A DNA stretch of 64,000 bases from positions 1-64,000 of the forward strand of contig NZ_OBQD01000013.1 in assembly GCF_900220975.1 (NCBI RefSeq), read 5' to 3'. The position numbers were made by a program, and so were the translations under genes. Below, piece after piece: positions 1 to 8,622 of this stretch. The notes under the pieces are model-generated. The model worked only from the letters and a program-made list of their open reading frames with translations. It was not told the DNA's origin and made no database searches. The DNA comes from Rhizobium subbaraonis. GTDB taxonomy: Bacteria; Pseudomonadota; Alphaproteobacteria; Rhizobiales; Rhizobiaceae. How positions within the stretch are numbered: the first letter of the stretch is position 1; the number at the start of each line of letters is the position of its first letter.

Positions 1-95
1 ATCGCCGCCGTCAGCGACGTCTTGCCATGGTCAACGTGGCCGATCGTGCCAATGTTTACGTGAGGCTTGTTGCGCTCAAACTTACCTTTTGCCAT
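1..95 (-). CDS. tuf: Elongation factor Tu, N-terminal fragment
   Basis: The reverse strand from position 95 reads [20 protein letters not shown] and continues into VDHGKTSL, the EF-Tu amino terminus with its GTPase P-loop (G1, GHVDHGKT). EF-Tu delivers aminoacyl-tRNA to the ribosome in the cytoplasm. Only about 31 codons lie in the window; the rest is beyond the left edge. An AGGAAGA Shine-Dalgarno-like sequence precedes the ATG. Confidence 0.95.
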   Translation of the reverse strand, partial: MAKGKFERNKPHVNIGTIGHVDHGKTSLTAA

Positions 96-469
96 GTTTA
101 TTCTTCCTGTGAACGAACTTTGGGCTTAACCGGCCCTTCCCGGTTTGGCAGCCGTTTAAGGCTTTCGCAAGGAATGCGCAAGCTCTAAATACATCGATGG
201 CGGGCAGGCCGCCGACGGTCGCGCAACCGCTTCGGCACCGCGCTGGATGAAGGCGGCGGCAAAAGCATGCCGATCTGATTCATCGTTTCATCGTGGCATA
301 TTAAGCTCGTTATTTAATTATTCTCATTAACTTCGAGCTCTTAGACTTGGCTAATGCAGGCTTCCGCTTGCATTCGCGCCGGATTGGCACCGCCCAAAAG
401 CCGTATTGCGCTGCCTGCCTCTGCATGAAACAGTTGCGTTCCACAAGGTCAGATCAAGCGTGAGACGAG
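96..469. other. Intergenic region upstream of tuf
   Basis: No convincing gene was found in these 374 bases. The part next to tuf must hold its leader and ribosome binding site. The middle (about 290-340) is markedly AT-rich compared with the flanks and may hold a promoter, but no clear -35/-10 pair can be assigned by eye. Confidence 0.4.
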
Positions 470-1384
470 ATGATTCCGTCCGGGCACACCATATCTGACG
501 GGACCGATCGCCCTTCCGGCAGTTCGAGCCGGCGTGGACGTTCGCGGTCGGACGTCAAGGTCCCCCGCCGCTTGCGCCCCGGGCCGCTTTCGTACGCCGC
601 CGATTACCTCTCCTTCCACACGATCGCGGCCTGGTTCGCCTTCCCGCAGAGGTTCGACCGCGCCGCTGCTACCCTTGCAAGGGCGAGAAGCGGTGGGGCC
701 GTGTCTCCCGGGCAGGCGCAGTCGCACTTCGGCCACCGGCTCTTCATCGAGATTGACCCGGGCATGCTCACCCACCGGCTGGATGAAAAGCATCTCGACG
801 ACGAAGGTCGCTGGCACTGGATCGGCGACCACTTTCTGGACGTGGACGACTGGAGCCAACGGCTTTCGCCGCTCGCCCACTCGCCGGCCCACCGCGAGAT
901 CGTCGAGATCTGTGGTACGCGGCATGATTTCCGGGAGGGTCGGTATTACCGGACCTACGTCCAGTCGCTGCGACAGCACCGTCCAGTCCGCCGCAACGGA
1001 CGACACCTCGACACGATCGAGAAGATCGACGCCTATTTCCGCTACTATGTCGACCTGATCGACAACATCGAGCGCGCCGGCGTCCTGCCGCGCAACCGGT
1101 TCCAGCGCTCGGCCGACACAGGCCGGCGACACCGGGGCATCCGGTCCCTCTGGCACGACCTTGTCGAACGCGACATAGGGATCGCCATCGGCGCGGATGG
1201 GCGCCTCGTGCGCCATACATCGGGTAAACATCGGCTGGCAGCCGCAATCGGCCTCGGCCTGAAACGGATTCCCGTCGAGATTCGTCTCGTACATCTCAAC
1301 TGGCTGGAACAGCAGATGGCGCTCTTCGACCTCCCCCCGGCAAGCGCGCTGCAGAAAGCGCTGGAGGAGCATCGCTTCGAATAG
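470..1384 (+). CDS. Conserved hypothetical protein with ParB-nuclease-like motif
   Basis: A 304-residue protein of unknown role. Near residues 235-270 it reads RDIGIAIGADG followed by SGKHRLAAAIGLGLKRIPVE. This matches the G-[RK]-HR-LA-x-A pattern of ParB/sulfiredoxin-fold domains, found in many non-partition proteins next to glycan or phage genes. The N-terminal 35 residues are Arg/Ser-rich and low in complexity, so the true start may be further downstream. No partner gene is adjacent. The C-terminal motif is what supports reading this strand rather than the long antisense frame. Confidence 0.6.
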   Translation: MIPSGHTISDGTDRPSGSSSRRGRSRSDVKVPRRLRPGPLSYAADYLSFHTIAAWFAFPQRFDRAAATLARARSGGAVSPGQAQSHFGHRLFIEIDPGMLTHRLDEKHLDDEGRWHWIGDHFLDVDDWSQRLSPLAHSPAHREIVEICGTRHDFREGRYYRTYVQSLRQHRPVRRNGRHLDTIEKIDAYFRYYVDLIDNIERAGVLPRNRFQRSADTGRRHRGIRSLWHDLVERDIGIAIGADGRLVRHTSGKHRLAAAIGLGLKRIPVEIRLVHLNWLEQQMALFDLPPASALQKALEEHRFE

Positions 1385-1448
1385 AAGGCTGAACGCGCGC
1401 ATGCCTGCGAAGCGCAGGGACACACAAAAGCCATGATATTCAAAGGAC

Positions 1449-1472
1449 TGGAGCGGGTAGCGAGACTCAAAC
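1449..1472 (-). other. Possible tRNA 3'-end fragment (att-like site)
   Basis: On the reverse strand these 24 bases read GTTTGAGTCTCG then CTACCCGCTCCA, which looks like half a T-loop, the 3' side of the T stem, an acceptor strand (TACCCGC) and an encoded CCA. The tail resembles bacterial glycine tRNAs. No cloverleaf precedes it, so it is not a whole tRNA. Integrated elements often leave such tRNA ends as one attachment repeat. The 1385-1675 gap otherwise holds no gene that I can see. Confidence 0.4.
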
Positions 1473-1675
1473 CCAGCCTCTAACGGTTTGGCCTAGCAGA
1501 GGTTTTCCAAATCACGTTTTGTCGGATGTACCATTTAATGTACCGTCCTACGTTCATTGGCATGCTGACCGCATCAACTATAGCCACATCCTTCCGCATA
1601 ATTCCAGCGAAAGCTGTTAGATTTTCTTCCGGTAGCGTCTGCGGGACGGCCACGCCGATTCCGAGTTAACTTCGA

Positions 1676-2545
1676 CTAACTACGGTGTAGGGACGTGCGC
1701 ATTTCATCTGCAAGGGCATTGACGAGTGACCTTGTTCGCGCCGCATCTGAACGAAGCATCGAAATGGTGAGCGAGGGTAGTCGCGGCATCCTCTCTGCAC
1801 TCGATAGTATTCTCAACCCTCGTGGGACAGAGCATCTCGCCAGCGCGGCAATTGCAAGGCCCTGGCGCACCGCAGGAAGCAAGCCAGCAAGACTGGGACT
1901 GGAATAGGCGACCCTATGGCTTATCTCGGCTTCAACGCAGGCATCAATCGCAACTGCGCGGCTTGTACAACCTGGCTGGAACACGGCGAGGGGAACTACG
2001 GACTCAAGTTCCGGTCGATGATCAAGTGAGGCAACCCATACCAAGGGCTCTTGGCGAACAGCCGTTCCTATGGGGGTTTCCTTGCCTGCGGTGACGACGG
2101 CCAAATCAATCCGAGATTCTGCGACATGACGATGCAAAGCTTCGCTCGTATCGCAAACAACAGATACCTCTAAATTAGGGAAAATCACGGCAAAGCGGTC
2201 AAGTGCTTTTGGTAAGAGTGCGTTGACATAGTCCTCGGGTGAACCCAAGCGAATTTCCTGAGTGGCGCCCTGTCGATTGAATTCCTGCAACATGTCCTCG
2301 TGGGCTTTGAGCACCCGGCGTGCGAAGCACACGATTGTCTCGGCGCGCGCTGTCAAGACCATGTTTCGCCCTACCCTCGCAAAAAGCGCCGGCGGACCAG
2401 CGAGATCCTCCAAGCGCTTCATCTGCATGCTTACAGCAGATTGAGTTCGACCAACGCGAGTTGCCGCCTTGGCGAACGAGCCCGTCTCAGCAACAGCGAC
2501 GAAGGTTCTCAGCAAGAGTGGGTCAATCCAGGCTGAATTCATCAT
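1676..2545 (-). CDS. LysR-family transcriptional regulator
   Basis: A 289-residue protein if it starts at the MMNSAWID methionines. The winged HTH covers residues 5-65 (LRTFVAVAETGSFAKAATRV, then QSAVSMQMKRLE), and a periplasmic-binding-protein-like effector domain follows. LysR regulators usually control a divergent neighbour, here the cupin gene that starts 145 bases away. A longer frame reaches 2605, but its extra 20 residues do not look like LysR sequence. The effector is unknown. Confidence 0.9.
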   Translation of the reverse strand: MMNSAWIDPLLLRTFVAVAETGSFAKAATRVGRTQSAVSMQMKRLEDLAGPPALFARVGRNMVLTARAETIVCFARRVLKAHEDMLQEFNRQGATQEIRLGSPEDYVNALLPKALDRFAVIFPNLEVSVVCDTSEALHRHVAESRIDLAVVTAGKETPIGTAVRQEPLVWVASLDHRPELESVVPLAVFQPGCTSRAVAIDACVEAEISHRVAYSSPSLAGLLPAVRQGLAIAALARCSVPRGLRILSSAERMPRLPSLTISMLRSDAARTRSLVNALADEMRTSLHRS

Positions 2546-2689
2546 CACAACACTTAAGCAGAATTGAAGTGTTCCTTCAACCCTTTTCGCTTGTGCACCA
2601 ATCAAAATACAACAGAAGATGGAATTCCAGCGCCATCATCAGCGCTTCACGCGCAGCCGGTCCTGGATCGTCGAGCGAAGGAGATTGAC

Positions 2690-3205
2690 ATGAGCAATAT
2701 GTTTAACTTCAAAGATCATGCATACCGGACGTTCCCGATGGGAGATTTTTTCCGGGCGAACGCGACGAACTTTCCCGTCCTGAAGGGCCTCGCCGTCCAG
2801 GGCCTGGATCTGGCGCCGGGAGCTGTTCGTGAGCCGCATTGCCACCCGAATGCCAATCAGCTCGACTATTGCATCAGTGGCAAGGGCCGCGTCGGTATCG
2901 TCGGCCCGGAGGGGGAACGCCATTACCTCGATCTGCTGCCTGGCGACATTTCGTTCGTTCCCCAGGGGTATCTCCACTGGATCGAAAATACCGGCGACCA
3001 GCCGCTCAGTTTCCTGGTCGTTCTCTCCCATGAAGCTCCCCTGACGATCGAACTCTCGGAAATGCTCTCCGGCGTTCCCAACGCCACGCTCGGCAATATG
3101 TACGCCACGCCCGAGCAGGTCTTTGAGGCGATTCCTGATCGCACGATCGTCATCGGCGGGATCCACCCCGAACACAGGACCGTTGCGCTCGCCGCCGCCG
3201 AGTAG
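2690..3205 (+). CDS. Cupin-domain protein
   Basis: A 171-residue single-domain cupin. Motif 1 is visible as EPHCHPNANQLDYCISGKGR and motif 2 as PGDISFVPQGYLHWIEN, giving the usual His/His/Glu/His-type metal site. The start is chosen at MSNMFNFKD because GAAGGAG lies 6-12 bases before it. The layout resembles oxalate-decarboxylase-like bicupin halves, but a single cupin of this size cannot be assigned a substrate. It is divergent from the LysR gene, its likely regulator, and sits 61 bases before the EamA transporter. Confidence 0.85.
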   Translation: MSNMFNFKDHAYRTFPMGDFFRANATNFPVLKGLAVQGLDLAPGAVREPHCHPNANQLDYCISGKGRVGIVGPEGERHYLDLLPGDISFVPQGYLHWIENTGDQPLSFLVVLSHEAPLTIELSEMLSGVPNATLGNMYATPEQVFEAIPDRTIVIGGIHPEHRTVALAAAE

Positions 3206-3266
3206 GAAGCCCTCAGCCGGTTCGTGTCGCACGGACCGGCTCCCCCTGCATTGGATGAAGCACATC

Positions 3267-4199
3267 ATGGTTGAAAAAACCCCGAACAAGTTGACAGCAG
3301 GCGACACCGCCCTCCTCGTCCTTGTAGCGTTTGTCTGGGGATTTAATTTCGTGGTGATCGCTCTCGGTCTCCATGACTTTCCTCCCCTCCTCTTTACAGC
3401 GCTACGCTTCGCAACATGCGCTCTGCTGGTGTTCCTGGTGCCTCGCCCGCAAATAGGTTGGCCTCAACTGATTGCCGTGGGCATCGCCCTCGGAACCTTG
3501 GTATTCGCCTTCCTGTTCGCCGGCATTCATGCAGGCATGCCGGCCGGCATCGCGTCGGTGATCATGCAGACGCAGGTCTTTTTCACCGTTCTGCTGGGGA
3601 TGGTCGTTCTCGCAGAGCGGCCCCTCCTGACGAGCTGGCTAGCCGTGATCGTCGGCGGCGCCGGCATTGTCCTTCTCGCGTCCGAGCGGATGGCGCTCGG
3701 GGGATGGGCCGCCTTTTCGATGGTTCTTGCCGGCGCCTTATCCTGGGGTGCGGCCAATATACTCATAAAAGCGCTCCCCAAAGCCAACATGCTCCATCTG
3801 ATGGTGTGGATGAGCCTCGTTCCTCCACTACCTCTTCTGGCGCTCTCTTTCGTCATCGAGGGGCAATCAGCGATCGAAACCGCCCTTTGGGGCCTGAGCT
3901 GGGTCGGGGTCGGAGCAGTTCTCTACACCGGCTTGCTTTCAACTGTTTTCGCCTACGCCGTATGGGGCAGCATGTTGCAGCGATACCAGACCCCCATCGT
4001 TGCACCCTTCGCGTTGCTTACACCCGTGTTCGGATTGCTTTCGGCACAACTGGTCCTGCGCGAGCACCATAGCAGCACGCAGACAGCGGCAACCATTTTG
4101 ATTGTCCTCGCCCTCGCGATCAATCTGTGGGGATCCTCACTACAAAAATACCTGCTTGCAGCTGCGACACGCTGGCGATGTCGCATGTTGCAGGATTGA
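3267..4199 (+). CDS. EamA/DMT-family membrane exporter
   Basis: About 310 residues with roughly ten hydrophobic segments arranged as two EamA repeats. The first opens LVLVAFVWGFNFVVIALG, a typical DMT-superfamily start. The family includes metabolite and amino acid exporters of the inner membrane (YdcZ/RhaT/PecM relatives). A start at 3255 (MKHI) is also possible. It follows the cupin gene on the same strand and may share its transcript. The substrate is unknown. Confidence 0.85.
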   Translation: MVEKTPNKLTAGDTALLVLVAFVWGFNFVVIALGLHDFPPLLFTALRFATCALLVFLVPRPQIGWPQLIAVGIALGTLVFAFLFAGIHAGMPAGIASVIMQTQVFFTVLLGMVVLAERPLLTSWLAVIVGGAGIVLLASERMALGGWAAFSMVLAGALSWGAANILIKALPKANMLHLMVWMSLVPPLPLLALSFVIEGQSAIETALWGLSWVGVGAVLYTGLLSTVFAYAVWGSMLQRYQTPIVAPFALLTPVFGLLSAQLVLREHHSSTQTAATILIVLALAINLWGSSLQKYLLAAATRWRCRMLQD

Positions 4200-4268
4200 A
4201 GCAACAGCGGTTCCTACAGAGATCAATCCGATCTCAGACACAGGTAAGGATAAGGACGTGATTGCTGG

Positions 4269-4985
4269 ATGGGAAGTAACACCAAGCAGGAAAATGTAGC
4301 GCCTAGAAAATCAACCCGACGAGAGAATATCTACGAGCGATTAAAGAGTCAGGTGGCCAGCTTTCGCGCGCAGCCAGGGCAGCATCTGTCGATCACAAAT
4401 CTCGCGGCGACATTCCATTCAAGCAATACGCCCGTTCGCGAGGCATTAGTGCAGTTGGCCGCGGAACGTCTGGTGGATGCTGGCCCGACGGGCGGCTTTC
4501 ATGTCAGGAATTTCCGCCTGGCCGAAATGCAGGAATTGCTTCACCTCTCCCGCCTACTTCTTTCGAGTTGCATTCGCGATGCCGTCCATGACTTCGAGTT
4601 TGGCGGCTTGCCACGTCCCACTGCTCTCGATCTTCAGTCGCGCTATCGCGCCACGCGCGTCCTCCGCTCGAATCCGGAGGAGACCGCAGCCTTTGTCGCT
4701 GGTGTCTTCCGTGGGGTCGCTAGGATGTCCGGCAATAACGAGATAGTCGATATCGTCAGCAACATCTGCGATCGAACCCACCACATCCGCGCCTGGCATG
4801 TGCAAGAGATCCCCAGCGGAAGGAGGTTCTCAGACCAACTGGCTGTCCTGTTGGAAAGCCTGCAACGGGACGATCGGATCACATCTGCACTTTGGCTCGA
4901 TAGGCTTTTGGAGCACCAGGTCGATCGATTGCCGCACGTTGCCTCGAAAGCCCTTGCGGAAATGCTCTTGGCCACCGGAATCTGA
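4269..4985 (+). CDS. GntR-family transcriptional regulator
   Basis: A 238-residue protein. The winged HTH occupies about residues 20-85 (IYERLKSQVASFRAQPGQ, then NTPVREALVQLAAERLV), and a helical effector domain of FCD type probably follows. It ends 21 bases before the convergent amidase gene, so it could regulate the upstream exporter or the amidase/ABC operon. It is less like the GntR proteins at 10835 and 18284 than those two are like each other. Confidence 0.85.
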   Translation: MGSNTKQENVAPRKSTRRENIYERLKSQVASFRAQPGQHLSITNLAATFHSSNTPVREALVQLAAERLVDAGPTGGFHVRNFRLAEMQELLHLSRLLLSSCIRDAVHDFEFGGLPRPTALDLQSRYRATRVLRSNPEETAAFVAGVFRGVARMSGNNEIVDIVSNICDRTHHIRAWHVQEIPSGRRFSDQLAVLLESLQRDDRITSALWLDRLLEHQVDRLPHVASKALAEMLLATGI

Positions 4986-5006
4986 ACCAGCCTCGCCAAA
5001 TGGTCA

Positions 5007-6407
5007 TCACGATATCGATTGCGGATTCTGAAAGCCTGCGACTCCGATCATTTCAAGAGCATTACCGATGCCAACGACCCGCGCGTCCTCGTATGGGCGG
5101 CCGACGATTTGAAGGCCCATGGGTAATCCCGTCGAATGTCGTCCGCATGGAACGGTCAACACGGGATTGCCGGTCAGGTTGAATACACATGTATAGCGGG
5201 TTAGGGCATTGCCGATCAGTTCCTCCCGGCCATCGAGGGAAACCATCGTCGTGCCGAGACGGGGCGCAACGATTGGTGTTGTCGGCGTAACCAGAACGTC
5301 CGCATGCCGAAAAAGAGCGGCGAAGTCTTTACGAAGCCCCTCCATGTAGCGGAGCGACTGCACATAATGCTCGGCGAGAATGAATTGGCCCTGTACCAGA
5401 CCACGGCGGACGTCATCCCCATAGAGATGCGCCTTCGTGGCCATCAGCGGTCCGTGCCATGACAAGGCCTCCACCAACTGGATGGCGAGCGATGCCGTTC
5501 GAACATGGGTCATGTCGGGCGTTTCAAGCTCAACCAGAATCGCACCGGCGTCCCGCAGACGAGATAAGGCGTTGTCCGCCGCAGCCAGGATTTCCCGGTC
5601 GGCATTCTCGAAGAAATGGGATCGCGGGATGCCTATTCTCACACCATTCAATGCGGACTCGCCCGCAGTCGTGATGGCATCCGCCAGGCGCGACCCTGAT
5701 GATCTGTCACGCCCTTCGTCCCATCCGGCAAGAACTTCAAGAACCGTCGCGGCATCCAGGCAGTTGCGAGTAACGAGGCCGACATGGTCCAAGGTCCAGC
5801 AAAACGGGATCGACCCTTCGGTGTCGATGAGGCCGTAGGTTGGCTTCAAACCGGCGACGCCACACAGCGCAGCCGGAACCCGAACCGACCCTCCCGTATC
5901 GGTACCCACTGAAAATGCGGCCATCCCTGTTGCCACACTCACCACGGAGCCACTGCTGGAGCCTGCGGCGAACCGAGTGGAATCATATGGATTTGCCGGA
6001 GTGCCAAACACCGGGTTTTCACCCGTTATCCCATAGCAGAACTCGTGTAAGTTCGTCTTGCCAACCAGCGTCGCGCCGGCCCGCTTCAGCTTCGTCACGA
6101 CAGCGGCGTCGTCCTCGGGCACGAAATCCCGCAGGACACGCGATCCGGCCGTTGTTCGTATCCCCCTCGTCCGGAAAACATCCTTGCAGGAATAAGGGAC
6201 GCCGAACAGCGGCCGGCTGCCCCGCATTGCGGTTTCGACAGCACCCGCCTTTTCGCATTCATCGGGGATCGTGATGAAAGCATTTGACGTATCATTGAGT
6301 GCGCGGGCTCGATCGCGATAGGCCATTAGAATGCCGGCGGCCGCCTGCGCGTTTTCGCCTGCTTCAGAGCGCAGTTCGCGGATGGACTTATAGAATTGAT
6401 CAGTCAT
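5007..6407 (-). CDS. Amidase-signature-family amidase
   Basis: A 466-residue amidase of the Ser-cisSer-Lys class. Visible catalytic elements are Lys75 in GVPYSCKD, cis-Ser151 in AAGSSSGS and nucleophile Ser174 in GTDTGGSVRVPA. The family hydrolyses C-N amide bonds and includes GatA, AtzE and biuret hydrolases. The start at MTDQFYKS overlaps the end of the small upstream gene by 8 bases, suggesting coupled translation. It is last in an ABC-importer operon, which suggests that an imported amide is its substrate. The cis-Ser motif has Ser where Gly usually follows. Confidence 0.9.
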   Translation of the reverse strand: MTDQFYKSIRELRSEAGENAQAAAGILMAYRDRARALNDTSNAFITIPDECEKAGAVETAMRGSRPLFGVPYSCKDVFRTRGIRTTAGSRVLRDFVPEDDAAVVTKLKRAGATLVGKTNLHEFCYGITGENPVFGTPANPYDSTRFAAGSSSGSVVSVATGMAAFSVGTDTGGSVRVPAALCGVAGLKPTYGLIDTEGSIPFCWTLDHVGLVTRNCLDAATVLEVLAGWDEGRDRSSGSRLADAITTAGESALNGVRIGIPRSHFFENADREILAAADNALSRLRDAGAILVELETPDMTHVRTASLAIQLVEALSWHGPLMATKAHLYGDDVRRGLVQGQFILAEHYVQSLRYMEGLRKDFAALFRHADVLVTPTTPIVAPRLGTTMVSLDGREELIGNALTRYTCVFNLTGNPVLTVPCGRHSTGLPMGLQIVGRPYEDARVVGIGNALEMIGVAGFQNPQSIS

Positions 6408-6624
6408 CGAACGCACTCGGCGCACAGAAGCGGGAAGGCAGAGGGATATCGCCCAGTTCCACCCGGGCAAGCAGGCGCAACGCAGAGAAATGCTCGCTAG
6501 CGCCGCTTACCACGCCGTTTCCTTCGGACGATGCAATGACCGGGATGTAGGCCTTCGACCATTCCCGACCAGCCAGACTGCTGGCGATCGCCTCGAGGCA
6601 GTCAATGTTCAGCACCATAGCCAA
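6400..6624 (-). CDS. Small protein between permease and amidase (AtzG-like?)
   Basis: A 74-residue protein overlapping the permease end (by 23 bases) and the amidase start (by 8 bases), so it is embedded in the operon. Small AtzG-type proteins (DUF4089) are encoded just before AtzE-type amidases and form GatCAB-like complexes with them. The size, the position and a C-terminal APSAF segment resembling the DUF4089 ApvF ending fit that role. The rest of the sequence is not clearly alike, so the family call is an inference from context. Confidence 0.55.
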   Translation of the reverse strand: MAMVLNIDCLEAIASSLAGREWSKAYIPVIASSEGNGVVSGASEHFSALRLLARVELGDIPLPSRFCAPSAFDD

Positions 6625-7438
6625 GTTGTTTGCTCCTCTGACGGGATAGCGCCTGGTGGAGGCTCAACCCGACCATGACGATGGAAACTGCGGCGACGAG
6701 CAGGCTCGCCACGACGAGAACGGCAGGACTCAACTGGTCCCGTACCCCCGACCACATTTGAAGCGGTATCGTCCGCTGGTCATAACCGGCGAGAAACAAT
6801 GTCAGGACCGCCTCGTCGAAAGAGGTCGCGAAGGCAAAGAGCGCTCCCGCGGCCACGCCTGGGGCCATGATGGGCAAGGTTACACGGCAAAAGGCGCGGA
6901 CCGGCGATGCGCCGAGGATCGCGGCGGCCCGAAGCAGACGTTCATCGAACGTCGTCAGCGCGCCGCTAACGGTGATGACGACGAAGGGAGCAGCCAGCGA
7001 GATGTGGGATAGGACGATCCCTGTCAACGATTGCGTTAGCCCGAGAGGCGCGAACAGCAGATATGTTCCCGCCGCGACGATGATAATCGGCACGATCAGC
7101 GGCGCGCTCACGAAAAGGGTCACAACGGTACGCTGCGTGGGTGGTAAATGCCGCAAACCGAGCGCCGCACAGGTTCCGAGCGCGGTGGCGATCGGTGTTA
7201 CGATCGCGGCCACCGTGATGCTGTTTTTGAATGCCAGACGCCATTGTGGATCTTGCACGACTTCCCTGTACCAGCGAAGCGACCATCCATTAGGATCGAG
7301 TTGAAGCATCTTTCCCGTGAACGAGAAGTACGGCTCTGGATTGAAGGAGAGCGGTATGATCACGAGGATGGGTAGGAGAAGGAACAAGCCCACCATCGTT
7401 ACGACCAGCCCGAGGATAAAACGGGACATTCGCTTCAT
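6602..7438 (-). CDS. ABC transporter permease (PotC-like)
   Basis: A 278-residue inner-membrane permease with about six hydrophobic segments. The EAA-type cytoplasmic loop reads EERLLRAAAILGASPVRAFCRVTLPIMAPG, given here in abbreviated sense: RAAAILGASPVRAF then VTLPIMAPG. This is typical of spermidine/putrescine-type (PotC) importers. It overlaps the PotB-like gene by 4 bases (ATGA) and works with it as the membrane channel. The substrate is probably a small cationic or amide compound. Confidence 0.9.
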   Translation of the reverse strand: MKRMSRFILGLVVTMVGLFLLLPILVIIPLSFNPEPYFSFTGKMLQLDPNGWSLRWYREVVQDPQWRLAFKNSITVAAIVTPIATALGTCAALGLRHLPPTQRTVVTLFVSAPLIVPIIIVAAGTYLLFAPLGLTQSLTGIVLSHISLAAPFVVITVSGALTTFDERLLRAAAILGASPVRAFCRVTLPIMAPGVAAGALFAFATSFDEAVLTLFLAGYDQRTIPLQMWSGVRDQLSPAVLVVASLLVAAVSIVMVGLSLHQALSRQRSKQLGYGAEH

Positions 7439-8622
7439 CGCTGCGGCCTCCCGATCGGAACGACACGGGAGAACACCATGCTGATCAGGATTACGAGCAT
7501 CAGAAGGAGCGTGCCAAGGGCGGCCGCAAGGCCCCAGTTCAGGCTGCTTTGAATGTGGAATGCGATCTGATTGCTGATCAACTGGCCGGTCCTTCCGCCG
7601 ACCAAAGCGGGCGTGACGTAGTAACCGAGCGAAAGGATGAACACCAACGCGCCTCCAGCGACGATACCGGGCATCGTCATCGGCAAATAGATGCGCCTGA
7701 ACACACGCGCCGGGTTGCCACCAAGGCTTTCGGCTGCCCTTACATATTGTCCTGGTATGCCCCGCATGACCGCCTGCAGCGGCAGGATGAAGAATGGCAG
7801 CAGCACATATACCATGGCGATGACGGTCCCGAAGAAGTTATAGATGAGAGCAAAACGCTCATTGTCCGCGATCAGACCGGCCGACACGAGAAGCTCGTTC
7901 ACCACGCCCTGACGTTGCAGGATGACGATCCATGCCGTGGTCCGAACGAGAAGCGACGTCCAGAACGGCAGCATCACCACAAAGTAGAGCGCCGATCTCA
8001 GCATTCCCTCACTCACAGACAAGGCGTAGGCGAATGGATAGCCGATGAGCGCGCAGAGGCCGGTGACGATCGCCGCGACGAGGATCGTGCGCGCGAATAG
8101 CCGAAGATAAATCTGCCGCTGCTCGTCCTGCCGACCAATCGTCCCATCCGGGGTAACTCGCATATCGACGGCATTCAACAGATATCGCGGCGTGTAGGGT
8201 TCACTCGCTCTTTTGATCAGCCGCCACGATGCGGGGTCGCTCCAGCGCCTATCCGTCTCTACCAACGGCGTGCCTTCGTCGTGGATCTTGGCCGCGGAAC
8301 GCTCGACAAGCTGGCGGAAGCCGGGCTGTTCACGGTTCAGGCGAAGCGCAAGCTCTCCGATCCGCGCGACTTCGACAAGATTTCTCATATCGGAAGCGAG
8401 CGCATCGAAACTTGCCGACGGCGGAAGCATCGTCTCATCGCTCCAGCTCTCAAGAGAGGCCGTCGTTGCCGGCAAAAGTGCCGCCACCTCCGGATCGTGG
8501 ATGCTTTTCCAAAGGATCACCCCGATCGGCATAATGAAAACGGCAGCGGTGAATGCCAGCAGTGGGAGCAAAAGCCTCCACCCCGGTGGGAACAGGACGG
8601 ACCTCCTCATTGTGCGAGCCAT
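7435..8622 (-). CDS. ABC transporter permease (PotB-like)
   Basis: A 395-residue permease, longer than usual because a periplasmic stretch (about residues 35-165) lies between the first membrane segment and the core. The remaining segments and the EAA loop (AAESLGGNPARVFRRIYLP) are PotB-like. It overlaps the solute-binding-protein gene by 16 bases and the next permease by 4. The enlarged periplasmic region is seen in some opine/polyamine importers of Rhizobiales. It forms a heterodimeric channel with its neighbour. Confidence 0.9.
   Translation of the reverse strand: MARTMRRSVLFPPGWRLLLPLLAFTAAVFIMPIGVILWKSIHDPEVAALLPATTASLESWSDETMLPPSASFDALASDMRNLVEVARIGELALRLNREQPGFRQLVERSAAKIHDEGTPLVETDRRWSDPASWRLIKRASEPYTPRYLLNAVDMRVTPDGTIGRQDEQRQIYLRLFARTILVAAIVTGLCALIGYPFAYALSVSEGMLRSALYFVVMLPFWTSLLVRTTAWIVILQRQGVVNELLVSAGLIADNERFALIYNFFGTVIAMVYVLLPFFILPLQAVMRGIPGQYVRAAESLGGNPARVFRRIYLPMTMPGIVAGGALVFILSLGYYVTPALVGGRTGQLISNQIAFHIQSSLNWGLAAALGTLLLMLVILISMVFSRVVPIGRPQR

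Noticed and set aside
449-1423. Minus-strand frame of 324 codons opposite the gene at 470
   Set aside because: The plus-strand frame carries a ParB-like GKHRLAAA motif; the minus frame has no family feature.
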